56,141 nt of DNA from Chloroflexota bacterium (GTDB taxonomy: Bacteria; Chloroflexota; Anaerolineae; Promineifilales; Promineifilaceae), in NCBI GenBank assembly GCA_020628815.1, contig JAHDEN010000013.1, forward strand, positions 1 through 56,141. Reading direction: 5' to 3'. Below the pieces are notes generated by a model, which worked only from the letters and a program-made list of their open reading frames with translations, ran no database searches and had not been told where the DNA came from. Below, one piece after another: positions 7,872-18,309 of the stretch; position 1 is the first letter of the stretch, and each line of letters opens with the position of its first letter. The position numbers were made by a program, and so were the translations under genes.

Positions 7872-9989
7872 CTATTGCTTAATATACGGGACACTCGGGA
7901 AGCTTACTAACCACTGATAGGTATCAGCTCGGCCGCCATCATACGATACCATTAAACGTCCTCCTAAGAAGACATTACAATCGAGCATCCTTTCTTCAAA
8001 TGGAGCCGCCACATCACAATCTTCTGAATGCTGGGGAACAGTAACCACAAAGGCGGGTTCAACAAACTGGTCGTTACAGCTAGGAAAACAGCGTTCACCA
8101 ACAACTTGCCCATTGGTCATATGGTCATTCCCCTCGTCATAATAGGTCATATATCCGTTGATGCTATCATCAAAACCACCCACACAATCAGGTGTTGGCA
8201 ATGTGTCGAAGTAGAAACACAGCGGATAGGAAGTTCCTGCGTCAGCATCAAACAGAGAAATTTCAATATCAGCACCCGCAAATTCTGGGGGCACATAGAC
8301 AAGAGGGAAATCAACCCGATTATTTGTCAACGAGTTGAGCGGCATGATGCCTAATGAATAGACAGAAACTCCATCACTAGAATATCTATTACCCGCATTT
8401 GTCATCTGCAAATTTCGGCTGTTAACATCGCTTCTGAAACCATAGTGTGCATGTGGAGGGCCTGCCCAAATTTCAAATCCATTTTCAGATGCGCCTGCAA
8501 CGGTCTGAACATCTACATAGAGATACTTTGAACGATTAACTTGGTCAATCACAATGCCATCAACATCAGTTCCCATATTTACTTCAAAACCGCGTCCCAT
8601 CGATGCTGGATTAGCAAAATCACTTGGCAAAGCATCCTCATCACCTACGTTGGTTACGGCACAACCATCAACCGCCCCACCGGCCACATCAAAGCCCCCA
8701 TTGTTTTTAGGCCAAGCTTGATCCTGACAGCGTGTAGGGACGGGGCCAATCTCGTTCCATGCTCCCGGTGACACCCATTTAAGGTCAGTTTCTGCATGAT
8801 ATGTGCCGACAGGATTGCCACCCCAATTAAGCATGTTTGTATCAAACTCAGATTGCCCAGCATAGCTGGCCAAGTCAACTCTCTCCGTGACCCCGTTTGC
8901 ATTTTTTGCATAGTAGTAAAGGGTATAAAGTGTGACTGTTTGATGTTGGATATCGGTAGAACTTCCGGCCGGTCGTCTAAGCTCATCCATCCGATAGAAC
9001 CAATAAGGGTTAACCTGATCAATATCGTATGGGTTTGTATACCCGGCGTAATAAGCCGCATATGGAGCGTTGTTACAACGGGCATCCCCTTGTTCATCCC
9101 ACTCACACGTTGGGATCGCACAGGGCTGATGCAGCTGGTTAGCAGCACCGGGGCAGTCACTCTCCGTAACCGGCACGATTGGTACAGCCGCACCACTTTT
9201 TTGCAGCTCAACAATAAATTTGTCTGAATGAGACAAGTTAGAACCGGCCGGGACAAAACGATTGATCGAATCAGGATCAAGCAGCTCAACCCGAACAATA
9301 TTGGTATCAATCGGGACACCAGAAATATTGTCATTTACCGTTCCCGTGTAATCGACGGGAACCTCGATTCGATAAGTATAGACACCGTCTTGTCCTCTCT
9401 CGTTTCGAAATCGTGATGCAGTTGGGGAAAATGCATCCCCAAAGCGGGTAACTTGATTAGGGCCAAACAGGGCCTGCGTAGACGTCGTAATACCGCTTAA
9501 AGAAACCCGGCGACCCGCATACAGGTCAACCAGCGGGAAGTATGCGGCCGTTGATGTCTCAGTTAGCGTCCAATCTTCAAAGCCGAAAACCGGCATAAAG
9601 AAAAGAGGGATATTCCAGGTGGCCGTAATCGTGTATTCCCTGGCACCAAGAGCAGAAACACCGGTAGAAGAATCAAAACTTGTTAACTCTTGCAAGGGGA
9701 CGCTCTCACCTGCATCTGCAAGTTGATTTGTGGCTAAGAACTGGATCGCATTTTGATTGGCAGCGGAAATACCTCCATCGGCCGACGATGGGCCAAGCTC
9801 AGGGGCACCGGCCAATGCGGCCGAGTCCACAATCGATTTTAATTGTGCTTGCCGAAACCAAACAAAGCCTAAATCAATAGCCAACCCCGTAAAACCGATT
9901 AAAACAATAAGAGCCGCCGCGATTATCACAATCGCTTGCCCGCTCTCCTCGCTATTTAGTTGTTTAAAAACAGATTTCGATTTTTTCAT
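7872..9989 (-). CDS. TadG-like pilus-associated protein
   Basis: The N-terminus (residues ~15-70) reads ESGQAIVIIAAALIVLIGF, followed by LAIDLGFVWFRQAQLKSIVD and SAALAGA. This is the TadG/Flp-associated pattern in which a pilin-like helix is followed by a conserved heptad region ending in DSAALAGA. Unlike its neighbours it lacks Glu at +5 after the Gly, which is usual for TadG-type proteins. The remaining ~630 residues form a large extracellular part rich in Asp, Tyr and Asn with many Cys, probably disulfide-bonded. I recognise no named domain there. TadG proteins sit in the envelope and help anchor or assemble Tad pili. The gene follows the 10025-11311 gene by 35 bp and is the last of its transcription unit, ending at a strong terminator. 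Confidence 0.75.
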   Translation of the reverse strand: MKKSKSVFKQLNSEESGQAIVIIAAALIVLIGFTGLAIDLGFVWFRQAQLKSIVDSAALAGAPELGPSSADGGISAANQNAIQFLATNQLADAGESVPLQELTSFDSSTGVSALGAREYTITATWNIPLFFMPVFGFEDWTLTETSTAAYFPLVDLYAGRRVSLSGITTSTQALFGPNQVTRFGDAFSPTASRFRNERGQDGVYTYRIEVPVDYTGTVNDNISGVPIDTNIVRVELLDPDSINRFVPAGSNLSHSDKFIVELQKSGAAVPIVPVTESDCPGAANQLHQPCAIPTCEWDEQGDARCNNAPYAAYYAGYTNPYDIDQVNPYWFYRMDELRRPAGSSTDIQHQTVTLYTLYYYAKNANGVTERVDLASYAGQSEFDTNMLNWGGNPVGTYHAETDLKWVSPGAWNEIGPVPTRCQDQAWPKNNGGFDVAGGAVDGCAVTNVGDEDALPSDFANPASMGRGFEVNMGTDVDGIVIDQVNRSKYLYVDVQTVAGASENGFEIWAGPPHAHYGFRSDVNSRNLQMTNAGNRYSSDGVSVYSLGIMPLNSLTNNRVDFPLVYVPPEFAGADIEISLFDADAGTSYPLCFYFDTLPTPDCVGGFDDSINGYMTYYDEGNDHMTNGQVVGERCFPSCNDQFVEPAFVVTVPQHSEDCDVAAPFEERMLDCNVFLGGRLMVSYDGGRADTYQWLVSFPSVPYIKQ

Positions 9990-10024
9990 ATTTTTAGCTT
10001 TCTGTCAGACACATCTTGGGTTGT

Positions 10025-11311
10025 TTATTCAGCAACTTGTCCACAAGAGGAATCAATACGAACAACTTCAGCGACGATAAAGTTAGTGCCACCTTCTCCA
10101 TCGTTGTCATTGCTATATCCGACCACTTTTAAAATGACAAAGCCACCAACTTTAAAGTTGTCTCCACCATCTGTTCCAATGATTGGTAACCGCATAGACC
10201 GGCCGACTTGTACATGCTCTTGTAGAACTTGCCACACATTACCCGGTGCATTGTCATATTTGATCCGATCACCAACATGTACCCCTTGCCCCGGTGATAG
10301 ATCAGGGAATTCACCACCATAACTATCGTAGTTGTCGCTCCAGCCGGGCCAAGCCAAATCGGCCGTAGTGGTACTTGCATTGGTCCACTTCGCCCACCGG
10401 ATATCGCTACCTTCAGTTAGTACGTGAATATCCCCTTCAAGAGCGCTGGTAATTTCCCGGATACCTGATCGTGGTCTAAATTCATCCCACAATGGAGGGT
10501 TCGCAGGGAAGTTATATTTACCTAAGTCACCAATCCCGAAGACAGGATCGATAGAATTAGAGGTTTTTTCGTAATACGTTTGCCCCTGAGGCGTTTCTTG
10601 GCTGGGCAAATTTCGAGCAGCAAGTGAAACCCCGATCGGATAAACATCACAGCCGTCAGTCTGGCTACCAACTGCATGAATCGTCATGTATTTCTGAGAG
10701 CTAAGCTCAACATCTTGCCCAAAATATGTTTGGATCCCCAAAATCGTTTCAGCTTTATAGCCAAGCAGCAACCCGACAACCTCGTCCCTTTGGGATTGAT
10801 TGCGCCCCTCTTGAGTCCCCTGAATAATCTCAAGGACTTCTCCCGTGTTTGTATCTACTCGGGCCCTCGTTGTTAATCCTTCCAACACATAGCTCTGCAA
10901 AGAATCAGGCAATGATGTTGTTCCGGTGTAGATAGAGCTAACCGTCTCCGTATAAAAGTTTGTTTTCTTATTTCCGTAAACATGCTCAACCACAAACTCT
11001 TGCCAACCATCACCTTGGGCATTGACCGTTCCCCTAACAACAAAAACGTCCCATAATTCAGGGTCATTAATTGGCATCGTCTGAGTCAACGTTGTTAACG
11101 CAGAAATATAAACTCCTTCGTCAGACCCTCCCCGTGAGCCAAATCGTACCCCTTGATCAACGGCCGTTGTAATTCTTTGGCGTTGAACCAACAAATTACC
11201 AACTTCTGCGATACCTGCAATCAGCATCATAAAAAGCGGTAAACTAATTGCTAGTTCTACCAAACTTTGACCTGTGCTTTTCTTTTTGCGCTTAATCTTC
11301 ATGTTTGTCAT
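10025..11311 (-). CDS. TadE-like prepilin protein with large extracellular domain
   Basis: TG|QSLVELAISLPLFMMLIAG near residue 15 is a typical TadE site: Gly before the cut, Glu at +5, then a membrane helix. IAEVGNLLVQRQRITTAVDQ and GVRFGSRGG follow, the usual TadE continuation. TadE minor pilins are normally 130-200 residues; this one has 428. The extra ~330 residues are without a recognised domain and include a repeated pattern of polar beta-rich sequence. The ATG overlaps the stop of the upstream gene (ATGA, 11308-11311), so translation is coupled to the PepSY-like protein. A second ATG three codons in (11302) is possible. Exported part and partners are inferred from the family. Confidence 0.75.
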   Translation of the reverse strand: MTNMKIKRKKKSTGQSLVELAISLPLFMMLIAGIAEVGNLLVQRQRITTAVDQGVRFGSRGGSDEGVYISALTTLTQTMPINDPELWDVFVVRGTVNAQGDGWQEFVVEHVYGNKKTNFYTETVSSIYTGTTSLPDSLQSYVLEGLTTRARVDTNTGEVLEIIQGTQEGRNQSQRDEVVGLLLGYKAETILGIQTYFGQDVELSSQKYMTIHAVGSQTDGCDVYPIGVSLAARNLPSQETPQGQTYYEKTSNSIDPVFGIGDLGKYNFPANPPLWDEFRPRSGIREITSALEGDIHVLTEGSDIRWAKWTNASTTTADLAWPGWSDNYDSYGGEFPDLSPGQGVHVGDRIKYDNAPGNVWQVLQEHVQVGRSMRLPIIGTDGGDNFKVGGFVILKVVGYSNDNDGEGGTNFIVAEVVRIDSSCGQVAE

Positions 11312-11943
11312 TCGCTTTCAACCAGAAGTTCACCTGTGAAAGCGTCAATTCGATATTGTCCGCTGATGCCTGCGGTTTCATTTTGGATGACTATTTGCCA
11401 TTCTACGCGATCTCCTGCCAGTTTCTCTAAGCTCAAATGAGCAACCCTTTGAGCTTCACCCACAAACATCGCGTCCCCACCATTGGCCATCGCAATTGTC
11501 ATCGCTTGCCCGCTGTTAATGGCTAACTGTTCTGGGCGGATCGTTAACGGAACAAAATCTATCGTTTTTGAATTTAGCAAATTAGCACCATTTTGCGTCA
11601 CCACAAAAGTTGCTAAAGATGCACTACTTGCAGAGTAATAAGTTACATTCCAATTGGTCCGGCCGCCATAAATATCTTCTAGGGCTTCAAACCGAACAAT
11701 CGTAGCGACGGCAGATACCATCTGCGCATCCGCTTGCCATTGCGCCGCTGCCTGATTTGCGATGCTAAACGCATCATCGGCCGTAATTCCGGCGGCAGAA
11801 GCGCCGCCGCGATCATACACCTCTTGGCTAACCGGTTGATTCAGCGCCGCCTGAGATTGAAGCCAGAAAATCAGAAATCCGCCTACCACGCCTAAAATCA
11901 AAACAGCCAAAAATCCTGCAATTATCCAATCAGTTCGCTTCAT
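11308..11943 (-). CDS. Membrane-anchored protein with PepSY-like repeats
   Basis: This is a 211-residue protein with a single N-terminal membrane helix (IIAGFLAVLILGVVGGFLIFW, shown in part) and an extracytoplasmic part. Two stretches resemble PepSY-like folds: NWNVTYYSASSASLATFVV near residue 95, and WQIVIQNETAGISGQ followed by YRIDAFTGELL at the C-terminus. The last has the W-x-V/I ... G-Y-x-I-D-x-x-T-G-E-L pattern of PepSY ends. PepSY domains are often protease inhibitors or assembly modulators. Here the protein is translated just ahead of a TadE-like pilin with overlapping stop and start, so a chaperone or quality-control role for the pilins is a reasonable guess. The PepSY match is by eye and weak in the first repeat. 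Confidence 0.55.
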   Translation of the reverse strand: MKRTDWIIAGFLAVLILGVVGGFLIFWLQSQAALNQPVSQEVYDRGGASAAGITADDAFSIANQAAAQWQADAQMVSAVATIVRFEALEDIYGGRTNWNVTYYSASSASLATFVVTQNGANLLNSKTIDFVPLTIRPEQLAINSGQAMTIAMANGGDAMFVGEAQRVAHLSLEKLAGDRVEWQIVIQNETAGISGQYRIDAFTGELLVESE

Positions 11944-12040
11944 TTAATCGAGTGTTTTATCCATGATTGTGTGACTGATCGAAAATGCTAGGTAGCACTT
12001 AAAATCAAGCAGTTTTTGTCAAGTGATTCTTGGTGTAGAA

Positions 12041-13366
12041 CTAACTACTATCCCTGCTAATTACCGGAAAATATTGATCGTAACAGCTAACATCCAAACG
12101 AGCATAATGGATTTCTTGGAAGTCCGTAGATGCCGTTTGACCTCTCACCTGCTCATACACCATATGCATCACCCCATTCGAATAAACGATCTGAGGTTTA
12201 ACCATACGTTCTGTAAATGATGTGGGTAAATTATATTTTTTAGAGCTTGAGTTCGCGGGTTGAAAGCAAACCCCAAGAACCTGTTCAAAGTTAATGTTTT
12301 CTTGCAGCACACCATGATAAAAGATCAAAGCTTCCCCTTGATCGATAATTTCGATCGAGGGAACAAGCAAGATCGCATCGGCCGGAGCATTACCAGACTG
12401 TACCGTTGTTGCAGTCACCCCATCGGTCCAGCTTGCAGCCGATGTGCAGTTTGCGAGGCAACGAGTGTAATACGGGTCAATGATCGGTGTAGAGCTGATT
12501 GGATCAATCGAGCCACCTAACACAAGCGAAGCGCCATAAACCACATGAACCTCTGACCCATTTAATGCTAGGTCAATATCTTTTACATCTAAGTTTGATA
12601 CAGATAAGCCGATGTCGTTACTCCAAGTAACCCCATCATCTGTACTTTGTGAATAACGGGCTACGAGCGTATCCCTTGATTCAAGATAGACCAAGTGCAG
12701 GTTACCTTGATTGTCAACGGCCAACTCAGGTAGCTCAGACCGGCCGATGACAATTGGTGCGGTCCAGCTGTTATTGATCTTTGATGCAAACCGAATCCGA
12801 GACGTATTTGACCAAGCAACGAATACTTTCCCAGCTGAAATGATCAAGGATGGCTGGTCGATAACGCTTGGGCTATCCTCCTGCTCAATGATCTCTGGGT
12901 CGCTCCAGGTTCCATTCGAGCGAATCGCATAATACAACGTGAATCCTAAAGTTGAATTGTTTTTCTCAACCCAAGATGCATGTACGTCTCCATTATCCGC
13001 AACAGCGATATCCACCTTGTCTACTACGAATGAAAATGGATCTAAAAATATTCTTTCAGGCGGAATCCAAGTCTCGCCCCCATCATCACTATAAGAATAG
13101 TATGCTTCGTTGGCCGTGGCACTCAAAATTGTCCCCTGCTTAAACGCGGTGTGTAATCTCCCATCCGCACCAATAGCCAGTGATGGCACAGACGCCTTTT
13201 GGCCAGATTCTGAAATAGGATCAGTGTTTAACATCCACGGCGGAGAAGAAACAAGCGTCTCCCCAGCCTCAGTTTCAGCGTCAACCGCATTTCGATCTAT
13301 CGATAAGACGACCAAACTAAGCAGGACAAGAAAAATTGTCCCTAGTCCTTGTTTACTCAATTGCAT
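12041..13366 (-). CDS. Secreted sialidase-like (BNR/Asp-box) beta-propeller protein
   Basis: This 441-residue exported protein has an N-terminal signal sequence (KQGLGTIFLVLLSLVVLS, probable cut after VDA near residue 30). Two Asp-box motifs of the S-x-D-x-G-x-T-W type are visible: YSDDGGETW near residue 92 and STDDGVTWS near residue 240. Repeated short beta strands with [IL]x[LI]A-V-D-x-x-G-x-[VLI]H turns (AVDNGD..HASW, AVDNQGNLHLVY) suggest a six-bladed propeller as in sialidases and related folds. The catalytic Arg triad of true sialidases cannot be assigned, so it may only bind glycans. The C-terminus ends QYFPVISR plus three residues, the tail motif shared with two other secreted proteins in the window. 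It lies inside the pilin operon between two prepilin-like genes. Confidence 0.65.
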   Translation of the reverse strand: MQLSKQGLGTIFLVLLSLVVLSIDRNAVDAETEAGETLVSSPPWMLNTDPISESGQKASVPSLAIGADGRLHTAFKQGTILSATANEAYYSYSDDGGETWIPPERIFLDPFSFVVDKVDIAVADNGDVHASWVEKNNSTLGFTLYYAIRSNGTWSDPEIIEQEDSPSVIDQPSLIISAGKVFVAWSNTSRIRFASKINNSWTAPIVIGRSELPELAVDNQGNLHLVYLESRDTLVARYSQSTDDGVTWSNDIGLSVSNLDVKDIDLALNGSEVHVVYGASLVLGGSIDPISSTPIIDPYYTRCLANCTSAASWTDGVTATTVQSGNAPADAILLVPSIEIIDQGEALIFYHGVLQENINFEQVLGVCFQPANSSSKKYNLPTSFTERMVKPQIVYSNGVMHMVYEQVRGQTASTDFQEIHYARLDVSCYDQYFPVISRDSS

Positions 13367-13394
13367 AATGATTTTTTATAATCCCCAAAAACAA

Positions 13395-15626
13395 TCAAAC
13401 CGAGCAACCGGTTGGCGTGATTGTCATGTACACGTCTTCAAAAACGGCATCATTTGGATCTGGTAAAACTGGAAACCACGATCCAAAATAAGCATCAGAG
13501 CCAGCCAAAGATAAACAAGCAACGATTGTATAGTAATCGCCGCCGGTTAATGGTGGCACTTCAAAGAACCTGTATCGCCCATTCGCATCTGAAAATGTCT
13601 GTTTGACGATTTCACCCGGGCTCCCGTCTGCCGGTGTGTGAACTAAAAAGACTGTTGCACGCTGTTGTGGCACAAATTCTGTGTACAGCGCCTTGACACG
13701 ACCCCGAATAGAAAATGGATCGCTCTGTTCAGACGGCAATGGTGTGGGCGTGGGCACGTTTACGGCCGGTGTTACAGGTATCCCCCCTTCGTTCGACAAG
13801 TTATTGTCTTCGAATTCCTCATCCGTAATTTGGTCAATTGTATCAACCATACCCCAAGCGTTGCGTAATCCAGTTGTATCATTCTGGAAACCTAGTGGAG
13901 AAGTGATCGTAATAATTCGTGAAGCTCCAGCTTTCATATCTGGAACCGCAATAAATCCATCGCTATAAGGGTCAGCGATAATAGCCGTTCTTGTAATCGG
14001 TTCAGTTTCAGACACAAACGCGGCCGGTGGTGGATCTAAAAACAAGTCTACAAAGAACAAGCTGTTGATATCCGTCTCACCCGTATTTGTAATTGCAAAT
14101 GTAAATTCAACCGAATTGAACTCGGTAATTGGCAAGTCTGTGACAAGTTCTGGTCTTGAAATAACCAAATCGGGCGGGATTAGTGTTGGCGTTGCTGAAG
14201 GTGTTGCGGTCGCCACAGGGGCTGGGCAAGGGATCTGGATGACTAAGTTTTCGACAATATTTGCAGCGGTATCAATCGCACTCAAAATATGTATTCCAGA
14301 ATCTCTAACACCTAAATCAAATACCGTAGGCACAATGCCACCATCCACATCTGTGGTCACAGTTCCAACAAGCTCATTGTTATCCCAAACAAATTGAATC
14401 TGTTGATTCGCCCCCCAATTCCCACCAAAAATAGTAAATCTCGTTGATGGGTTTGGAGTAACACACGCATCACCCACAGGGAATCCGATAAACGGACCGT
14501 TAGGTAACGGGGTGCTGGTAACATCAGGTGTTGCAGTCGGCGTCTCAGAAGGTAGAGGGGTGAGCGTTGGGGCCAAAACCGTAGCGGTTGCGGCCGCACC
14601 GGTCAAAACAAACTCACTGTCTTCAGACCCGTTGTCATGAATCGCAATCACCAAAATATTGGCAGGTAGCCCGGCCGCGTATAGCGGGTTTACGTTGTAA
14701 TCTGGTGATCCAGCTAAGTCTACGTCTCGCGCACCTTCGTTCCCGTTCTCACACCCATGCTCACCTTCAAGTTCAGGAGGGACGGGGCCAAACTGGATGT
14801 TTGTTGCAATATCTAACCCATTTGTAAGATCAAACAATCTAAACGTATAGTTCCCGCTCCCAACATCATTATTAACAAAACGGTCACCAGTCACAGGAAT
14901 AATTCGCTGTCCTTGAACCAATTGTCCCACGATATTGATATTACATCTTATGCTGGCATCAGGTTTGCCGTCTTCAATTGTAGCTGTCGGCGTAATTGGC
15001 ACGGCCGGCACGGGGGAGGGGGTCAGAGTTGGTGTTGGTGTATCCGTAGGTCCTACTTTGGGCAGTGGCGGAAGCGGAGGTGGCAAAGCCACACCTTCTG
15101 TGCGTCCACCGGTCTGACCAAACAGCTCATTATTTAGGGTAACCTGTCCAAAAACAGGCACGTTCTCAACAATATTGCTTAAAATTGGTGTAATAATCGG
15201 CACGTTATAGGTAACACGAACCACAACCGGTTGCCCTGGATCGCCACCAAAACCTAGCTGCATTTGTTGGCCAGCTGGCAAAGCAGAATTAAAGCCAAAC
15301 ACTTCCACAGCTGTAAAGTAATCTTCTTCAAAAGCGACTTCTTCTTCAATTCGAAGTCCTGTCATGTTTAAGAGGGCAACCTGCTCAATTGATTCGGTGC
15401 GTGCTTGGCAACCTACTGGCTGGCCGTCACAGGCCCCAACTTCAGCTTCCCCTGTAATCGCATAACGGGCCCCTGTACGTGCCGCAGTTTGAACAGACGA
15501 CCACGCCCAAAAAATTCTCCCCAGCTCAACGACCATCGTAATGAGCATGAGCAGAACAATAAGAATAAGTGCAAATTCAACTAAAGCTTGTCCGCTGTTT
15601 CTTGGTTTTAATTTTTGAAAAGACAT
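13395..15626 (-). CDS. TadE-like prepilin fused to CARDB-like and SdrB-like domains
   Basis: SG|QALVEFALILIVLLMLITM near residue 12 is a prepilin-type site with Glu at +5. It is followed by VVELGRIFWAWSSVQTAART and GARYA, the classic TadE region. At 743 residues the protein is about four times the normal TadE length. Proline/threonine linkers (TDTPTPTLTPSP; TPLPSETPTATPDVT; ATATPSATPTL) separate beta-rich blocks. A CARDB-like adhesion domain (~500-640; PDLVISRPELV, then a SLFFVDLFLDPPP strand) follows. An SdrB/carboxypeptidase-regulatory-like domain closes it (~655-743; IRGRVKA, DANGRYRF). It is the first gene of the long minus-strand pilin operon, with an AT-rich promoter region upstream. 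Threonine-proline linkers suggest exposed, possibly glycosylated stalks. Ligand unknown. Confidence 0.78.
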   Translation of the reverse strand: MSFQKLKPRNSGQALVEFALILIVLLMLITMVVELGRIFWAWSSVQTAARTGARYAITGEAEVGACDGQPVGCQARTESIEQVALLNMTGLRIEEEVAFEEDYFTAVEVFGFNSALPAGQQMQLGFGGDPGQPVVVRVTYNVPIITPILSNIVENVPVFGQVTLNNELFGQTGGRTEGVALPPPLPPLPKVGPTDTPTPTLTPSPVPAVPITPTATIEDGKPDASIRCNINIVGQLVQGQRIIPVTGDRFVNNDVGSGNYTFRLFDLTNGLDIATNIQFGPVPPELEGEHGCENGNEGARDVDLAGSPDYNVNPLYAAGLPANILVIAIHDNGSEDSEFVLTGAAATATVLAPTLTPLPSETPTATPDVTSTPLPNGPFIGFPVGDACVTPNPSTRFTIFGGNWGANQQIQFVWDNNELVGTVTTDVDGGIVPTVFDLGVRDSGIHILSAIDTAANIVENLVIQIPCPAPVATATPSATPTLIPPDLVISRPELVTDLPITEFNSVEFTFAITNTGETDINSLFFVDLFLDPPPAAFVSETEPITRTAIIADPYSDGFIAVPDMKAGASRIITITSPLGFQNDTTGLRNAWGMVDTIDQITDEEFEDNNLSNEGGIPVTPAVNVPTPTPLPSEQSDPFSIRGRVKALYTEFVPQQRATVFLVHTPADGSPGEIVKQTFSDANGRYRFFEVPPLTGGDYYTIVACLSLAGSDAYFGSWFPVLPDPNDAVFEDVYMTITPTGCSV

Positions 15627-15791
15627 GAATTATAGAGTTTTTCCAACCGCTAGCAGGCTTAAACTCGCCCGCATATTAATTAATTAACATACAACTATAT
15701 TGGAAAAACCATATGTCAAAAAAATAGATTAATTAACGTAATATACACGTCGCGTTGTCTAATTTCTGTAGTTTACACTACATAACATAAA
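15627..15791 (-). promoter_or_regulatory. AT-rich leader and likely promoter of the pilin operon
   Basis: The region between the pilin operon and the pyrG terminator is AT-rich with runs such as TTAATTAATTAA. On the minus strand TTGACA (complement of 15714-15719) is a perfect -35 hexamer. The nearest -10-like word, TATAGT (complement of 15694-15699), is only 14 nt away, so the spacing is poor and the real -10 is uncertain. No Shine-Dalgarno is visible close to the ATG at 15626. No gene is seen here. Confidence 0.35.
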
Positions 15792-15826
15792 TAAAAAAAG
15801 GGGACACCCCACAAGAGTGTCCCCTT
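15792..15826 (-). terminator. Intrinsic terminator of pyrG
   Basis: AAGGGGACAC (15798-15807) pairs with GTGTCCCCTT (15817-15826), a 10-bp stem with a 9-nt loop. Read on the minus strand it is followed by a T-run (complement of the A-run 15793-15799). It begins 35 bp past the pyrG stop. Confidence 0.88.
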
Positions 15827-15860
15827 CCAATCTTTAATTCACTAGTCCAATTAACTTTAG

Positions 15861-17666
<1,806 letters not shown>

Positions 17667-17802
17667 TCAGAGCGCATGCATATGCTATGTAAATACCGTG
17701 AAATATTAAGGAGAGTAGGCTCCTTCAATACCAATGATTCACGAACAAAATTATATTTGAAATGTCGTGCTTACGTTTACGAAGCTGGATATTGCAGGAA
17801 GA

Positions 17803-18171
17803 CTATAGAAGTTTTTCTAAATCTTCTGCCGCTCGTTTCATATCTAAGAAGATTAAGCCTAGCTTTGCACTGCTACGAGCCAGTACGGTTAACACAGCTT
17901 CTTCCCCAACCGCCATTAAAACGATGATGCCCAATGTCCCGCTTATGTACACTCTGTCAAGCGCCCCCCGACGAAGTTCGGCCGCAATTCGATCTCCAAG
18001 TGACAACATGGCGGCCGACATCGCGGAAATGCGGTCCTCGTCTACACCAGACGGTAGCGAAGAGGCCATAATCAAACCGTCTACACTTACGACGGCCGAT
18101 GCTTCAATATCTGGGGTTCCCGCTTGAAGGTCTCTCAAGCGATCCACCATTTGCTCAGTTCTTGATCTCAT
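17803..18171 (-). CDS. Roadblock/LC7 domain protein
   Basis: This is a 122-residue, single-domain roadblock/LC7 protein. The pattern runs RLRDLQAGTPDIEASAVVSV, DGLIMASSLPSG, DEDRISAMSAAMLSLGDRI, then LDRVYISGTLGIIVLMAVGE and LTVLARSSAKLGLIFLDMK. In bacteria such proteins act as regulators or scaffolds of small Ras-like GTPases of the MglA type, for example in polarity and gliding. No GTPase or MglB-like partner is next to it here, so its partner must be encoded elsewhere. A good ribosome binding site (GGAG about 10 nt upstream) supports the start. Family assignment is firm; role in this organism is inference. Confidence 0.88.
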   Translation of the reverse strand: MRSRTEQMVDRLRDLQAGTPDIEASAVVSVDGLIMASSLPSGVDEDRISAMSAAMLSLGDRIAAELRRGALDRVYISGTLGIIVLMAVGEEAVLTVLARSSAKLGLIFLDMKRAAEDLEKLL

Positions 18172-18309
18172 TCAAGATTCTCCCGGGGATTAGGATGATG
18201 ATTTGCTGCCTTTTTTCTGTAATCAAAAAACGACTTAGAAAATAAACATCAGCGGATACTATCATACGCATTTTGGAGTGTCAACATATTTCCTATGCCC
18301 GATTGAAAC

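Noticed and set aside
8654..9334. 226-codon minus-strand frame inside the TadG-like gene, and similar long antisense frames through the pilin genes and the 12-kb gene
   Set aside because: They are out-of-frame shadows of strongly supported genes. Their residue make-up is that of reading the real gene in another frame.
12041..13366. True sialidase
   Set aside because: Asp boxes are present, but the catalytic Arg triad and Tyr/Glu pair could not be placed, so only a propeller fold is claimed.
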